From NCBI RefSeq assembly GCF_900101435.1, contig NZ_FMZH01000021.1:1-59301 (forward strand): 59,301 nt of DNA, read 5' to 3'. Source of the stretch: Pedobacter soli. Lineage in GTDB: Bacteria; Bacteroidota; Bacteroidia; Sphingobacteriales; Sphingobacteriaceae. The translations under genes and the position numbers were made by a program. The notes below the pieces were generated by a model, which did not search any database, was not told where the DNA came from, and saw only the letters and a program-made list of their open reading frames with translations. Within the stretch, counting starts at the first letter, position 1. Each line of letters starts with the position of its first letter. Below are positions 6,780 through 15,597 of this stretch, one piece after another.

Positions 6780-9656
6780 ATGAGCTTAAATATCCATTAC
6801 AAGGAAGATTTTCAAAATCGCCATATTGCTCCTAATGAGGCCGATACAGCCGAAATGTTGCACACTGTTGGCGTTAATTCTATTGATGAGCTGATTGAAC
6901 AAACTGTTCCGACGGCAATTAGGTTAAAACAACCGTTAAATTTGCCGGCAGCAAAGTCAGAAACTGAATATCTTGGTGCTTTAAAACAAACTTCATTGTT
7001 GAATAAAGTTTTCAAAAGCTTTATCGGTCAAGGTTATTATGATACCATTACCCCGGGTGTAATTTTACGTAACGTATTCGAAAACCCAGGATGGTATACC
7101 CAATATACGCCATACCAGGCAGAGATTGCACAGGGCCGTTTACAGGCTTTATTAAATTTCCAAACCATGGTTATCGATTTAACCGGAATGGAAATTGCCA
7201 ATGCATCGTTATTAGATGAAGGTACAGCTGCGGCTGAAGCGATGTTTATGCAGTACAGTACACGTAAAAATCAGGCTGCTAAGAAATTCTTTGTTTCTGA
7301 ATTGCTTTTTGCCCAAACCATCGATATTTTAAAAACGCGTGCCAATCCTTATGGCATTGAGCTGGTTATTGGCAGTCATTTGGATTTCGTAGCTACCGAA
7401 GATTTCTTTGGTGCTATTGTGCAGTATCCTGCTGGTAACGGTGAGGTTTTCGATTACAAAAACTTTGCTGCTGAATTACATAACTTAAACATTAAATTAA
7501 CGGTTGCTGCCGATATTTTAAGCTTAACCTTATTAACGCCTCCGGGCGAGTGGGGTGCTGATATTGTGGTAGGTACTACACAACGTTTCGGTATTCCGAT
7601 GGGTTTTGGTGGTCCACACGCAGCATTTTTTGCTACGAAAGAAGTGTATAAACGTTCAATCCCTGGCCGTATTATTGGTGTAACAATCGATAGCCATGGC
7701 GATTACGCTTTGCGTATGGCTTTGCAAACCCGCGAGCAACACATCCGCAGGGATAAAGCAACTTCAAATATTTGTACTGCACAGGCATTACTGGCAATTA
7801 TGGCTGGTTTCTATGCCGCATACCACGGTCCGAAAGGCTTAAAAGCCATTGCTGAACGTACACATGGTTTAGCTGTAAGTTTGGCTACTACCTTGAAAAA
7901 CTTAGGTTACGAGCAGTTAAATTCGGCTTATTTCGATACAATCCGTTTCGATTTAGGCGATTTAAAAGGTGGTATTCACGCTTACTGCCTGGATAACGAA
8001 ATCAACTTAAATTATGTAGGTAATACAGTTACCATTTCAGTTGATGAAACGACTACTTTTGAAGATATTACTTTAATCGCTAAAATCTTTGCAAGAGCTA
8101 AAGGCTTTGCAGGCGATCAGGTAGAAGTGGTTGAAAATGTAGAAACGGTAATCCCTGAAGCTTTACAACGTACTTCAGCTTATTTAACGCACCCTATCTT
8201 TAACGCACACCACTCAGAGCACGAGATGTTGCGTTACATTAAATCTTTAGAGGCAAAAGATTTATCGCTTTGCCACTCGATGATTGCTTTGGGTAGCTGT
8301 ACGATGAAATTAAATGCAACTGCCGAAATGATTCCGGTTACCTGGTCTCACTTTGGTCGTATTCACCCTTTTGCCCCGGCAGATCAGGTATTGGGTTATT
8401 ATTCAGTTTTCAATGAGCTTGATAAATGGTTAAGCGAAATTACTGGTTTTGCGGCCATGAGTTTGCAGCCTAATGCAGGCGCGCAAGGCGAGTATGCCGG
8501 TTTAATGGTTATCCGCGCTTATCACCATGATAGAGGCGATTTCCACCGTAATGTGGCTTTAATCCCGGCTTCGGCACATGGTACCAACCCTGCTTCTGCG
8601 GCAATGGCCGATATGAAGATTGTGGTGGTTAAATCGTTAGAAAACGGTAACATCGATGTAGAAGATTTAAAAGCTAAAGCAGAACTACATAAAGATAACC
8701 TTTCGTGTTTAATGGTAACTTATCCATCTACGCACGGGGTATTTGAAGAAAGTATTATCGAAATCTGCGAAACCATTCACGCTAACGGCGGACAGGTTTA
8801 CATGGATGGTGCAAATATGAACGCTCAGGTTGGTTTAACCAGCCCGGCTAATATTGGTGCCGATGTTTGTCACTTAAACTTACACAAAACTTTCTGTATC
8901 CCTCACGGTGGTGGAGGTCCTGGTATGGGCCCAATTGGTGTGGCTAAACACCTGGCTCCTTACCTTCCTGGTCACGCTGTTGTGGATATCGATAAAGGAA
9001 AATCTATTTCTGCGGTTTCATCTGCACCTTGGGGTTCAGCTTCAATTCTGATCATTTCTCATGCGTATATTGCGATGATGGGTGCTGAAGGTTTAACCAA
9101 TGCAACTAAATATGCCATTTTAAACGCCAACTACATGAAAGAGCGTTTAGAGCAACACTTCCCGGTACTTTATTCAGGTGCTCAGGGTCGTTGTGCACAC
9201 GAAATGATTTTAGATTGCCGTTCGTTCAAAGCTTTCGGTATCGAAGTAACTGATATTGCCAAACGTTTAATGGATTATGGTTTCCACGCGCCAACGGTTT
9301 CGTTCCCGGTTGCGGGCACTTTAATGGTTGAGCCTACAGAATCGGAACCTAAACATGAGTTAGACCGTTTCTGTGATGCCTTAATTGCTATCAGAAATGA
9401 GATTACCCAGGTAGAAAACGGTACTTTAGATAAAACAGATAACCCGCTTAAAAATGCACCACACACAGTTTCAGTGATCACTGCAAATGAGTGGGAGCAT
9501 GCTTATAGCCGTCAAACTGCTGCGTTCCCGCTGCCTTATGTGTTAGAGCGCAAGTTCTGGCCTTCGGTTGGTCGTGTTAACGATAGCCATGGCGATAGAT
9601 CATTGATCTGTGCTTGTCCGCCAGTTGAAAGTTACCTTGAAGAGATTGTTCCTTAA
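6780..9656 (+). CDS. gcvP: Glycine dehydrogenase (decarboxylating), P-protein of the glycine cleavage system
   Basis: A 958-residue protein, the length of the single-chain (fused P1/P2) homodimeric P-protein. It decarboxylates glycine on PLP and passes the aminomethyl group to lipoyl-H-protein. The N-terminal half contains FIGQGYYDT, NPGWYTQYTPYQAEIAQGR and GFGGPHAAFFA. The C-terminal half contains SMIALGSCTMKLNATAEM, SAHGTNPASA and the PLP-binding stretch HLNLHKTFCIPHGGGGPGMG, where Lys703 is the Schiff-base lysine. No gcvT or gcvH is adjacent, so the complex is encoded at scattered loci. Codon use suggests high expression. A strong hairpin terminator follows. Confidence 0.98.
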   Translation: MSLNIHYKEDFQNRHIAPNEADTAEMLHTVGVNSIDELIEQTVPTAIRLKQPLNLPAAKSETEYLGALKQTSLLNKVFKSFIGQGYYDTITPGVILRNVFENPGWYTQYTPYQAEIAQGRLQALLNFQTMVIDLTGMEIANASLLDEGTAAAEAMFMQYSTRKNQAAKKFFVSELLFAQTIDILKTRANPYGIELVIGSHLDFVATEDFFGAIVQYPAGNGEVFDYKNFAAELHNLNIKLTVAADILSLTLLTPPGEWGADIVVGTTQRFGIPMGFGGPHAAFFATKEVYKRSIPGRIIGVTIDSHGDYALRMALQTREQHIRRDKATSNICTAQALLAIMAGFYAAYHGPKGLKAIAERTHGLAVSLATTLKNLGYEQLNSAYFDTIRFDLGDLKGGIHAYCLDNEINLNYVGNTVTISVDETTTFEDITLIAKIFARAKGFAGDQVEVVENVETVIPEALQRTSAYLTHPIFNAHHSEHEMLRYIKSLEAKDLSLCHSMIALGSCTMKLNATAEMIPVTWSHFGRIHPFAPADQVLGYYSVFNELDKWLSEITGFAAMSLQPNAGAQGEYAGLMVIRAYHHDRGDFHRNVALIPASAHGTNPASAAMADMKIVVVKSLENGNIDVEDLKAKAELHKDNLSCLMVTYPSTHGVFEESIIEICETIHANGGQVYMDGANMNAQVGLTSPANIGADVCHLNLHKTFCIPHGGGGPGMGPIGVAKHLAPYLPGHAVVDIDKGKSISAVSSAPWGSASILIISHAYIAMMGAEGLTNATKYAILNANYMKERLEQHFPVLYSGAQGRCAHEMILDCRSFKAFGIEVTDIAKRLMDYGFHAPTVSFPVAGTLMVEPTESEPKHELDRFCDALIAIRNEITQVENGTLDKTDNPLKNAPHTVSVITANEWEHAYSRQTAAFPLPYVLERKFWPSVGRVNDSHGDRSLICACPPVESYLEEIVP

Positions 9657-9667
9657 GTAATTCCCTT

Positions 9668-9722
9668 CGCGTCATTGCGAGGAGGTACGACGAAGCCTGT
9701 CTGCTACAGGCAGGCAATCTCC
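9668..9722. repeat. Dispersed GTCATTGCGAGGAGGTACGA-type repeat
   Basis: The stretch after gcvP begins GTCATTGCGAGGAGGTACGA and includes an inner palindromic GCCTGTCTGCTACAGGCAGGC. Repeats of the GTCATTGCGAG type are common as intergenic elements in Sphingobacteriaceae. Only one copy occurs in this window, so the repeat status rests on general knowledge. Confidence 0.5.
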
Positions 9723-9730
9723 TTAGATAT

Positions 9731-9776
9731 ATCTGCAAGTTTTATGAATTTTTTCATAAAGCTTGCAGATTTTTTT
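9731..9776 (+). terminator. Intrinsic terminator of gcvP
   Basis: An 18-bp stem (9731-9748 with 9753-9770, one G-T pair) is followed by six or more T residues. The stem would also fold on the other strand and may block transcription of the convergent lipoprotein gene, but the T-run there is poor. Confidence 0.85.
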
Positions 9777-9790
9777 GTTTAATGCGAATG

Positions 9791-10246
9791 TTATTTGCCT
9801 AGCAGCAAGCCATCCGAATCTACGTTGTAGCCTTGTATTTTGATCTGGTCGTTTTCTGCAGTTAATGTAACCGTTTCTTTTGATTGGTATTTTGTTCTTT
9901 CTACCACGTAGTAAAGCACGTAATTTGCAGATGGATTGGTACCTTTTACCACCTTCGATTCCCAGTGATCGAGCTTTTCGCTTTTAATTTCGCCTAACTT
10001 ATTTAAGGCTCCGTTTAAATAGTCGTTTAATTTTTCGGTGCTGGTTGCAGCTTTGAATTTTGTGCTCAATAATGGATCTACTTTTTGAAAATCCTTTTTC
10101 TGAAGCAATTCGTAAAACTGATCAGCCACTTTCTCTGCGTCTTTTTTATCTTCTTCGCGGTTGATGTAGCTGCTGTTAACATTACAGCTAGTGGCGGTAA
10201 AAAGCAAAGTGGTTAAACACAGTGCGGCATAAATTTTATTCTTCAT
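9791..10246 (-). CDS. Hypothetical lipoprotein, DUF4019/DUF3887-like
   Basis: A 151-residue protein with a lipoprotein signal peptide (residues 1-20) and Cys21 in the lipobox ATSC. The mature part opens with a helix containing A-E-K-V-A-D-Q-F-Y-E-L-L-Q-K-K-D-F, then several strands. This matches the general pattern of the small DUF4019/DUF3887 (NTF2-like) lipoproteins of Bacteroidota. The ligand is unknown. Transcribed toward gcvP; the 600-bp region upstream is repeat-rich. Confidence 0.75.
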   Translation of the reverse strand: MKNKIYAALCLTTLLFTATSCNVNSSYINREEDKKDAEKVADQFYELLQKKDFQKVDPLLSTKFKAATSTEKLNDYLNGALNKLGEIKSEKLDHWESKVVKGTNPSANYVLYYVVERTKYQSKETVTLTAENDQIKIQGYNVDSDGLLLGK

Positions 10247-10332
10247 TTTTAGCGTTATTGATTTGGTTTAAATATAGGGTTTAATGTAATAGGCTGCATA
10301 GTTCGTGCATGATAGTTGGGAGATAGTGGTTA

Positions 10333-10371
10333 GGTCATCCCCCTGCCCCCTTCAAAGGGGGACAAGATTTG
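10333..10371. repeat. C-rich palindromic element
   Basis: CCCCCTTCAAAGGGGG forms a compact hairpin (6-bp GC stem) inside the stretch from 10333. It directly precedes the 21-bp minisatellite. It is not followed by a T-run, so it is listed as a repeat and not a terminator. Confidence 0.5.
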
Positions 10372-10404
10372 CTTAAAGTGCTTTGTGCAGTACTTGTATG
10401 TGTT

Positions 10405-10677
10405 AGTTTTATGCTTGCAGGTGCTAGTTTTATGCTTGCAGGTGCTAGTTTTATGCTTGCATGTGTTAGTTTTATGCTTGCAGGTGCTAGTTTTATGCTT
10501 GCAGGTGCTAGTTTTATGCTTGCAGGTGCTAGTTTTATGCTTGCAGGCGTTAGTTTTATGCTTGCAGGTGCTGGTTTTATGCTTGCAGGTACTAGTTTTG
10601 TGCTTGCCGGTGCTGGTTTTATGCTTGCGTGTGTCAGTTTTATGCTTGCAGGCGTTAGTTTTATGCTTGCCGGTAAC
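10405..10677. repeat. 21-bp minisatellite, 13 copies
   Basis: Thirteen consecutive 21-bp units with consensus AGTTTTATGCTTGCAGGTGCT (shown shifted; 1-3 substitutions per copy, no length changes). Because 21 is a multiple of three and the unit lacks stops in several frames, long open frames result. One frame reads SFMLAGA heptapeptides, another LVLCLQV, and two minus-strand frames are also open. No start codon with a ribosome-binding context and no family resemblance were found, so it is annotated as a repeat, not a gene. It lies upstream of the lipoprotein gene at 9791-10246. The rest of 10247-10844 shows no gene. Confidence 0.9.
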
Positions 10678-10844
10678 CCTTGGTCTTATCCGTCTATAAC
10701 TTTACAGTTTTGGAGATTAATTACTAAGGCTTTTTTGCCAATTTATTTGATTTACTGATACAGTATAGCGCTTACAGGATTGTTTTCCTTATTGCTGGTT
10801 TCAGTTCTTATCTCCGTGGTGGCGCACCGACCTCCGTTCGTTTT

Positions 10845-11207
10845 CTACTTAAACGCCCCGAAGTGCCATAAAATTCCCGATGGATCGTGCAGGAAACACT
10901 CACTACCCCAATCTTCGTGACGGACAGGTATAAGTTTTACGTTTTTATATTTGCCGGGTAAATCGAGGGCCAGCAATTGGGTATAATAACGGTCTGCATC
11001 GTCAACCTCCATAAAAATCATGGTGTTATCGATCCAGTCTTTTACATAAGCGTTCTGGAGGTAAAAAGCCAGGTTACCAGTTTTAAAGACAGACATTTGT
11101 GGGCCTAATGTGGTTTCTTCGAAACCCAGGTCGCGGTAAAAGCTTCTTGATATTTCAAAATCTTTTGCACCAATAAAGGGGCGGATGGATGTTGCTTTGT
11201 GGTTCAT
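10845..11207 (-). CDS. Glyoxalase/bleomycin-resistance (VOC) superfamily protein
   Basis: A 120-residue protein starting at the ATG at 11205-11207. A longer frame to 11270 would overlap the upstream gene and is less likely. The fold shows as paired beta-alpha-beta-beta-beta modules: IRPFIGAKDFEISRSFYRDL, NLAFYLQN, then MIFMEVDDADRYYTQL and FLHDPSGILWHFG. The D-P-x-G-x-x-W-x-F ending is typical of VOC proteins. Only some metal-ligand positions are evident, so enzymatic activity is uncertain. The gene follows the small membrane protein gene by 10 bp and is probably cotranscribed with it. Confidence 0.8.
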   Translation of the reverse strand: MNHKATSIRPFIGAKDFEISRSFYRDLGFEETTLGPQMSVFKTGNLAFYLQNAYVKDWIDNTMIFMEVDDADRYYTQLLALDLPGKYKNVKLIPVRHEDWGSECFLHDPSGILWHFGAFK

Positions 11208-11217
11208 GTACTTACTA

Positions 11218-11571
11218 TTAAATGTGTTTATTGCTGTATAGTTTGCCTCCTGCAATTGATGCCGGTGCAAAGATAAATATAGCTAAAAGCTGCGTCCAAT
11301 GGCTGCCGTTAGCACTGAAAAGTGAAAATGTAGCGAAACCGGCAATAATTATTGCTAAAATGTAATTCAGGTTGAGGTTTCGGGTTTTAGCAATGAGCCT
11401 TAATACATAACCACTTAATGCAGAAAAGGCACCGCCATAAATTAAGGTAAGCAGTTTGAAAACTATTGGTGCTTCTGCATGTGGCTTTTGACCTGATAAG
11501 TTAAAAAGCAAAAGCGACGAAATAACAAATATGGCATAGCCCGCTAAAACAGCTAAAATTTTTCTGATCAT
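11218..11571 (-). CDS. Hypothetical membrane protein with four TM segments
   Basis: A 117-residue protein with four hydrophobic segments (about residues 4-24, 36-62, 69-86 and 92-109) and very short loops. No family was recognised. It is the first gene of a probable two-gene unit with the VOC protein, which offers no clear functional hint. Confidence 0.65.
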   Translation of the reverse strand: MIRKILAVLAGYAIFVISSLLLFNLSGQKPHAEAPIVFKLLTLIYGGAFSALSGYVLRLIAKTRNLNLNYILAIIIAGFATFSLFSANGSHWTQLLAIFIFAPASIAGGKLYSNKHI

Positions 11572-11746
11572 GTAAAATGGTTTAACGAATATAAGCTTTA
11601 AAAATGCCGGGAACTTTATTTCACATTAAAAAGTAAACAAATTAAACCTTTATTATAAATCTGCAGTCAATAGAATGATTTTAAATAAAACCGATTATTT
11701 TTGAAAAACTTAACATAGGTCAATAACAACAGCTAAAAGGTTGATC

Positions 11747-11754
11747 TATATTTG
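11747..11754 (+). promoter_or_regulatory. Bacteroidota -7 element for the YceI gene
   Basis: TATATTTG fits TAnnTTTG, 22 bases upstream of the ATG at 11777. Translation is taken from 11777 and not from 11741, which would lie inside the promoter. Confidence 0.6.
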
Positions 11755-11776
11755 TATCAAATTAAAAAACCAGAAA

Positions 11777-12364
11777 ATGAAATTAAAAATCTCTTCAATC
11801 TTTTTATTAGTAGCAGTTGTTGCTTTATCAGCTTTTAAAAACCCTACTAAACCAGTTACTTATACTGTAGATGCAGCAAAATCGACCATTACTTGGGTTG
11901 GTAAAAAAGTAACCGGTTCTCACAACGGAACAATCGCTTTACAATCAGGTTCACTTGCTGTTAATGGTAAAAGTGTAACTGGTGGTACTTTCACCATCGA
12001 TATGAACTCAATCAAAGATGCTGATGGTAGCGCTAAATTAGAAGGTCACTTAAAAGCTGACGATTTCTTTGGTGTGGCTAAATTCCCAACTTCTACTTTC
12101 GTAATTACTAAAGTAGCAGGTAGCGGTGCTAACGTAACTGTATCAGGTAACTTAACTATTAAAGGTATTACTAAACCATTAAGCTTCCCTGCAACTGTAA
12201 CGGTTAACGCTGATGGTACTGTTTCTGCTTTAGCTGGTAAAATTGTTGTTGACAGAACTAAATATGATATCAAATATGGTTCTAAATCATTCTTCGATAG
12301 CATTGGTGATAAAGCGATTAACGATGAGTTTGAATTAGCTGTGAAATTAGTAGCTAAAAAATAA
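11777..12364 (+). CDS. YceI-family (lipocalin-like) periplasmic protein
   Basis: A 195-residue protein with a Sec signal peptide (about residues 1-19). The mature part follows the YceI pattern: an opening YTVDAAKSTITWVGKKV, then GTIALQSGSLAVNGKSVTGG, DMNSI, EGHLKADDFF, FPTSTFVI, NLTIKGITKPLSFP and VDRTKYDIKYGSKSFFD. YceI proteins form a beta-barrel that binds polyisoprenoid or amphiphilic ligands. Family members occur widely in Bacteroidota, often next to pigment or quinone genes, but no such gene is adjacent here. Codon use suggests high expression. It has its own promoter and a terminator, so it is monocistronic. Confidence 0.93.
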   Translation: MKLKISSIFLLVAVVALSAFKNPTKPVTYTVDAAKSTITWVGKKVTGSHNGTIALQSGSLAVNGKSVTGGTFTIDMNSIKDADGSAKLEGHLKADDFFGVAKFPTSTFVITKVAGSGANVTVSGNLTIKGITKPLSFPATVTVNADGTVSALAGKIVVDRTKYDIKYGSKSFFDSIGDKAINDEFELAVKLVAKK

Positions 12365-12403
12365 ATCCTATCCCTCCACATAAATAGGAAGGCTTGAAAA
12401 GCT

Positions 12404-12433
12404 AAAAGCCCTGGCATTTGCCGGGGCTTTTTT
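12404..12433 (+). terminator. Intrinsic terminator of the YceI gene
   Basis: AAAAGCCCTGGC pairs with GCCGGGGCTTTT around a 4-base loop and is followed by more T residues. Confidence 0.85.
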
Positions 12434-12439
12434 CGTCGT

Positions 12440-12760
12440 GCTAAATTTTACCACAGAGGGCGCTGAGTTTTATCTTTCAGCCACGGATGTTCAGAAAGCA
12501 CGGAATGTTTTAAATATTGCTCTGTTCGCTCTGTGCTTTTCTTTGTGTGCTCTGTGGTTAAAAATACGGTGGCATTTTAGCCACGGATCCACTGAAGGCA
12601 CGGAGTGTTTTTACTAAGGGTTTTGCGGCCTATGTGTTTGTGGTTAAAGAATAAGAGATTCTGGCATGCGCCAGAATGACGGCAATGGGGATCCTGAATA
12701 TGACATTCCGCGCCCTTTGCGCCTTCTCTTTGCGTACTTTGCGGTTAAAAATTAGAAAGT
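12440..12760. repeat. Repeat-filled spacer, same family as 5140-5826
   Basis: Contains CCACAGAG, GCCACGGAT and CTTTGCG-type degenerate repeats and an ATTCTGGCATGCGCCAGAAT palindrome at 12658-12677. No gene is supported. Confidence 0.75.
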
Positions 12761-13525
12761 CTACCTTATTTTAAATCCGCCATCAATTTCATCTACAAAG
12801 CCGGTAGCCACACTTTTACTGTGGTAAAACAGGCATTCCCAGTTTTCTGCGGCAGCTCTTTTACCATATTCTTTGCGCAGTTCCATAGCCTTTCTACCAT
12901 CGAAATCATATTTGGCGATAAAATTTTTGATCAGTTCTTCAGGCTCTGGCAAAACATCGCCGCCAAAAAATACCTTTTGTTTGCCTTCTGTTAAAAGGAA
13001 AACCTGATGGTTGGGGCAATGTGCGCCTGTAAATTCATAAGCAATGCTTTCATCAATAGCTCCATCGCCCTCCACAAATGTTAACTGGGCATTGCGTTGT
13101 ACAAATTCGAAAATATCGGCATGGTATGATGTTGAGGTGCTGCTAAATGCCGTTTCCCACTCGCCACGATTAATAATGTGTTCGGCATCGGGGAAACTCA
13201 GTTCGGTTTTGTTGCCTAACTGGTGAATCATACCTCCCGAGTGATCGTAATGCAGGTGCGACATTAAAACCTTCGTTACATCAGTAGGATCGAAACCTGC
13301 ATTCCGGATATTTTTGTGTAAAATCAATTCGCCATGATCATCGCTAAAACCTAAACCGGTATCGAAAAGAATCAGGTCGTTTTTGAGCTCAACCAAAAAA
13401 GGCTGTACGTTGATAAACAGCGAAGCTGGTCTGTCTTTAAAATGGTGTATGGCAGGATCGAAAGGAACAAATTTCTTTGTGGCATCAACCGAATAGGTTC
13501 CTTCGTATAGGGTATGAACTTGCAA
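12761..13525 (-). CDS. MBL-fold metallo-hydrolase
   Basis: A 254-residue protein with the dinuclear-metal motif HLHYDH at residues 90-95, an N-terminal LFDTGLG strand-turn, a later GAHCPNHQVFLL histidine and FFGGDVLPEP aspartate. This pattern fits the broad MBL-fold family that includes lactonases (AttM/AHL lactonase-like) and other hydrolases. The substrate is not predictable. The start used is the ATG at 13523-13525, with a -7 box 24 bp upstream. Confidence 0.88.
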   Translation of the reverse strand: MQVHTLYEGTYSVDATKKFVPFDPAIHHFKDRPASLFINVQPFLVELKNDLILFDTGLGFSDDHGELILHKNIRNAGFDPTDVTKVLMSHLHYDHSGGMIHQLGNKTELSFPDAEHIINRGEWETAFSSTSTSYHADIFEFVQRNAQLTFVEGDGAIDESIAYEFTGAHCPNHQVFLLTEGKQKVFFGGDVLPEPEELIKNFIAKYDFDGRKAMELRKEYGKRAAAENWECLFYHSKSVATGFVDEIDGGFKIR

Positions 13526-13548
13526 AATTTAAATCTTTAATGTTTCAG

Positions 13549-13556
13549 CAAAGGTA
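13549..13556 (-). promoter_or_regulatory. Bacteroidota -7 element for the MBL-fold gene
   Basis: On the minus strand this reads TACCTTTG, fitting TAnnTTTG, 23 bases before the start codon. Confidence 0.55.
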
Positions 13557-13649
13557 ACAATCTAAATAACAGTATTTGTTTAAGTAAAAGCTTGGATACT
13601 TCCTTTTTTTGTAAAATATCATTGCTAAATTTCGGGCAAATTATGCTTT

Positions 13650-14975
13650 ATGAACATTCGCGTTTTAATTCTTTTATTAGCTTTTAGTTTTTCTACCCGC
13701 CTAAGTGCGCAGCAACGTCCTAATGTTATCATTGTATTGGCCGATGATATGGGCTATGCCGATATTTCCTGTTATGGAAGCCCGCTAATTAAGACGCCGT
13801 TTTTAGATGGGATGGCAGCAAAAGGAATTAAAGCGACGAATTTTGTAACCACCTCGCCAACCTGCACCCCATCGAGGGCATCTTTGCTTACGGGCAGGTA
13901 TTGTAGCCGAATGGATTTACCAAGGCCAATAGGTCCGGGTGAGAAGGCAGGGATCCCTGAAGATGAAATTACGATTGCACAAATGCTTAAACAATCGGGT
14001 TATGCAACGGCATTGGTAGGCAAATGGCACCTGGGCGATCATGGAGCTTCTTTGCCAAATAAAAAAGGTTTCGATGAATTTTACGGTTTGCTGTATAGTC
14101 ACGATTACCGGGCGCCCTATGTAAAAACCGATACGACCATTAAAATTTTCAGAAATACCAAACCCGAAATTTATAAACCGCATGATAGTATTTTAACGAG
14201 TTCGTACACGCGCGAATCGATTTCTTTCATTAAGAAAAATGCAGCAGCTAAAAAGCCGTTTTTCCTGTATCTGGCGCAAAATATGCCGCATTTACCGGTT
14301 GCCTTTGCCGCACAAAAGAGCCGTAAAACACCCTCGGCTGGCGGTGAACTTGGCGATGTAATTGAAGATATGGACGCCGGTCTGGCACAAATCTGGAAAC
14401 AGGTTGTTGCTTCCGGACAAGCCGATAACACAATTTTCATTTTTACCAGTGATAATGGCCCATGGATTAATGCCCCGGCGCGGATGTACCAGGATGGCTT
14501 TACCAAATTTTACCATGTGGGTTCGGCAGGTGTTTTCAGGGGATCGAAAGGCATTTCTTATGAAGCCGGTCACCGTGTACCTTTTATTGTTTACTGGAAA
14601 GGCCATACCCTTAGCGATACACAGTTAACTAAACCCATTTCGAACCTGGATGTTTTGCCTACGCTTGCCGACTGGACCAAGACAAAGCTTCCGCAAAGGG
14701 TTTATGATGGCGAATCTATTGCTGCTTTGCTAACGACCAAAAACTACAATAAGCCGCACCGTCCGATTTATTACCACAATTACGTTTTAGAAGGGGTAAA
14801 GGATGGCGATTGGAAACTGCGGATTACCAAAAATGATAATAAGGAACTTACTGAGCTGTATAATCTTTCTTGGGATCCTGCCGAGCGCGTAAATCTTGCA
14901 GATGATGCCAAATATGCGGCACAGAAGGAACACTTAATGAAACTTTACCAGGAATATCCGGGTAACTCGAAATAA
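13650..14975 (+). CDS. Sulfatase (arylsulfatase A-like)
   Basis: A 441-residue exported enzyme with a signal peptide (about residues 1-20, ending LSAQ). The motif CTPSR at residues 72-76 within TSPTCTPSRASLLTGR is the sulfatase signature. Cys72 would be converted to formylglycine by an anaerobic or FGE-type maturase. Other landmarks are the N-terminal metal site VLADDMGYAD, the KWHLGD segment, TSDNGPW and the GSKGISYEAGHRVPF region. It removes sulfate esters, probably from polysaccharides or aryl sulfates. No SusC/SusD or glycoside hydrolases are nearby, so it is not part of a visible polysaccharide-utilisation locus. No maturase lies in this window. Confidence 0.93.
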   Translation: MNIRVLILLLAFSFSTRLSAQQRPNVIIVLADDMGYADISCYGSPLIKTPFLDGMAAKGIKATNFVTTSPTCTPSRASLLTGRYCSRMDLPRPIGPGEKAGIPEDEITIAQMLKQSGYATALVGKWHLGDHGASLPNKKGFDEFYGLLYSHDYRAPYVKTDTTIKIFRNTKPEIYKPHDSILTSSYTRESISFIKKNAAAKKPFFLYLAQNMPHLPVAFAAQKSRKTPSAGGELGDVIEDMDAGLAQIWKQVVASGQADNTIFIFTSDNGPWINAPARMYQDGFTKFYHVGSAGVFRGSKGISYEAGHRVPFIVYWKGHTLSDTQLTKPISNLDVLPTLADWTKTKLPQRVYDGESIAALLTTKNYNKPHRPIYYHNYVLEGVKDGDWKLRITKNDNKELTELYNLSWDPAERVNLADDAKYAAQKEHLMKLYQEYPGNSK

Positions 14976-14991
14976 GGTTGCCTTAAATTTT

Positions 14992-15470
14992 CCGCAGATA
15001 TAAAGGATAGACATGCAGATCTGGTTGCTGTTATTTGTTGCTGTTTAAAATCTGCGTTTTCTGCGTGATCAGCGGGAAACGGGTTTGCTATTTTTCTCCC
15101 GCAGATTTAAGGGAATAACGCAGATCTGGTTGCTGTTTAAAATCTGCGCTTTCTGCGTCATCAGCGGGAAACAGGTTTGCTATTTTTCTCCCGCAGATTT
15201 AAAGGATTTATACGCAGATATAATTGATGATTTTGTTGCTTAAAATCCGCGCTTTCTGCGTGATCAGCGGGAAACGGGTGTGCTATTTTTCTCCCGCAGA
15301 TTTAAGGGAATAACGCAGATCTGGTTGCTGTTTAAAATCTGCGCTTTCAGCGTGATCAGCGGGGAACTGGCGTGCTATTTTTCTCCCGCAGATTTAAGGG
15401 AATAACGCAGATATAATTGATGTTATTTGTTGCTGTTTAAAATCTGCGCTTTCTGCGTCATCAGCGGAAA
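14992..15470. repeat. Five tandem copies of a 92-106 bp unit
   Basis: Units begin with CCGCAGAT at 14992, then CCCGCAGATTT at 15098, 15190, 15293 and 15385. Unit lengths alternate roughly 106, 92, 103 and 92. Each unit contains the pair CGCAGATTT and AAATCTGCG, and also CCCGC and GCGGG, so each can fold into a hairpin. No gene is supported in 14976-15597. The array separates the sulfatase from recJ. Confidence 0.9.
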
Positions 15471-15597
15471 TAAATGTTTATCGAACACTTTCAGAAAGGC
15501 TTTAAACTACATTTTTAGCGCCAGAACTTTCGTTATCTAAGGATTACTGCCATCATATCCAATTAAAATGTATATTTACTGTTCGGAAACAGAATAA

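Noticed and set aside
10405..10677. CRISPR array
   Set aside because: Units are directly adjacent without spacers, and no cas genes are present.
10369..10758. Open frames of 104-129 codons over the minisatellite
   Set aside because: They arise because the 21-bp unit has no stops in several frames; no start context or conservation can be shown.
13650..14975. Polysaccharide-utilisation locus around the sulfatase
   Set aside because: No SusC/SusD pair, glycoside hydrolases or regulator are adjacent.
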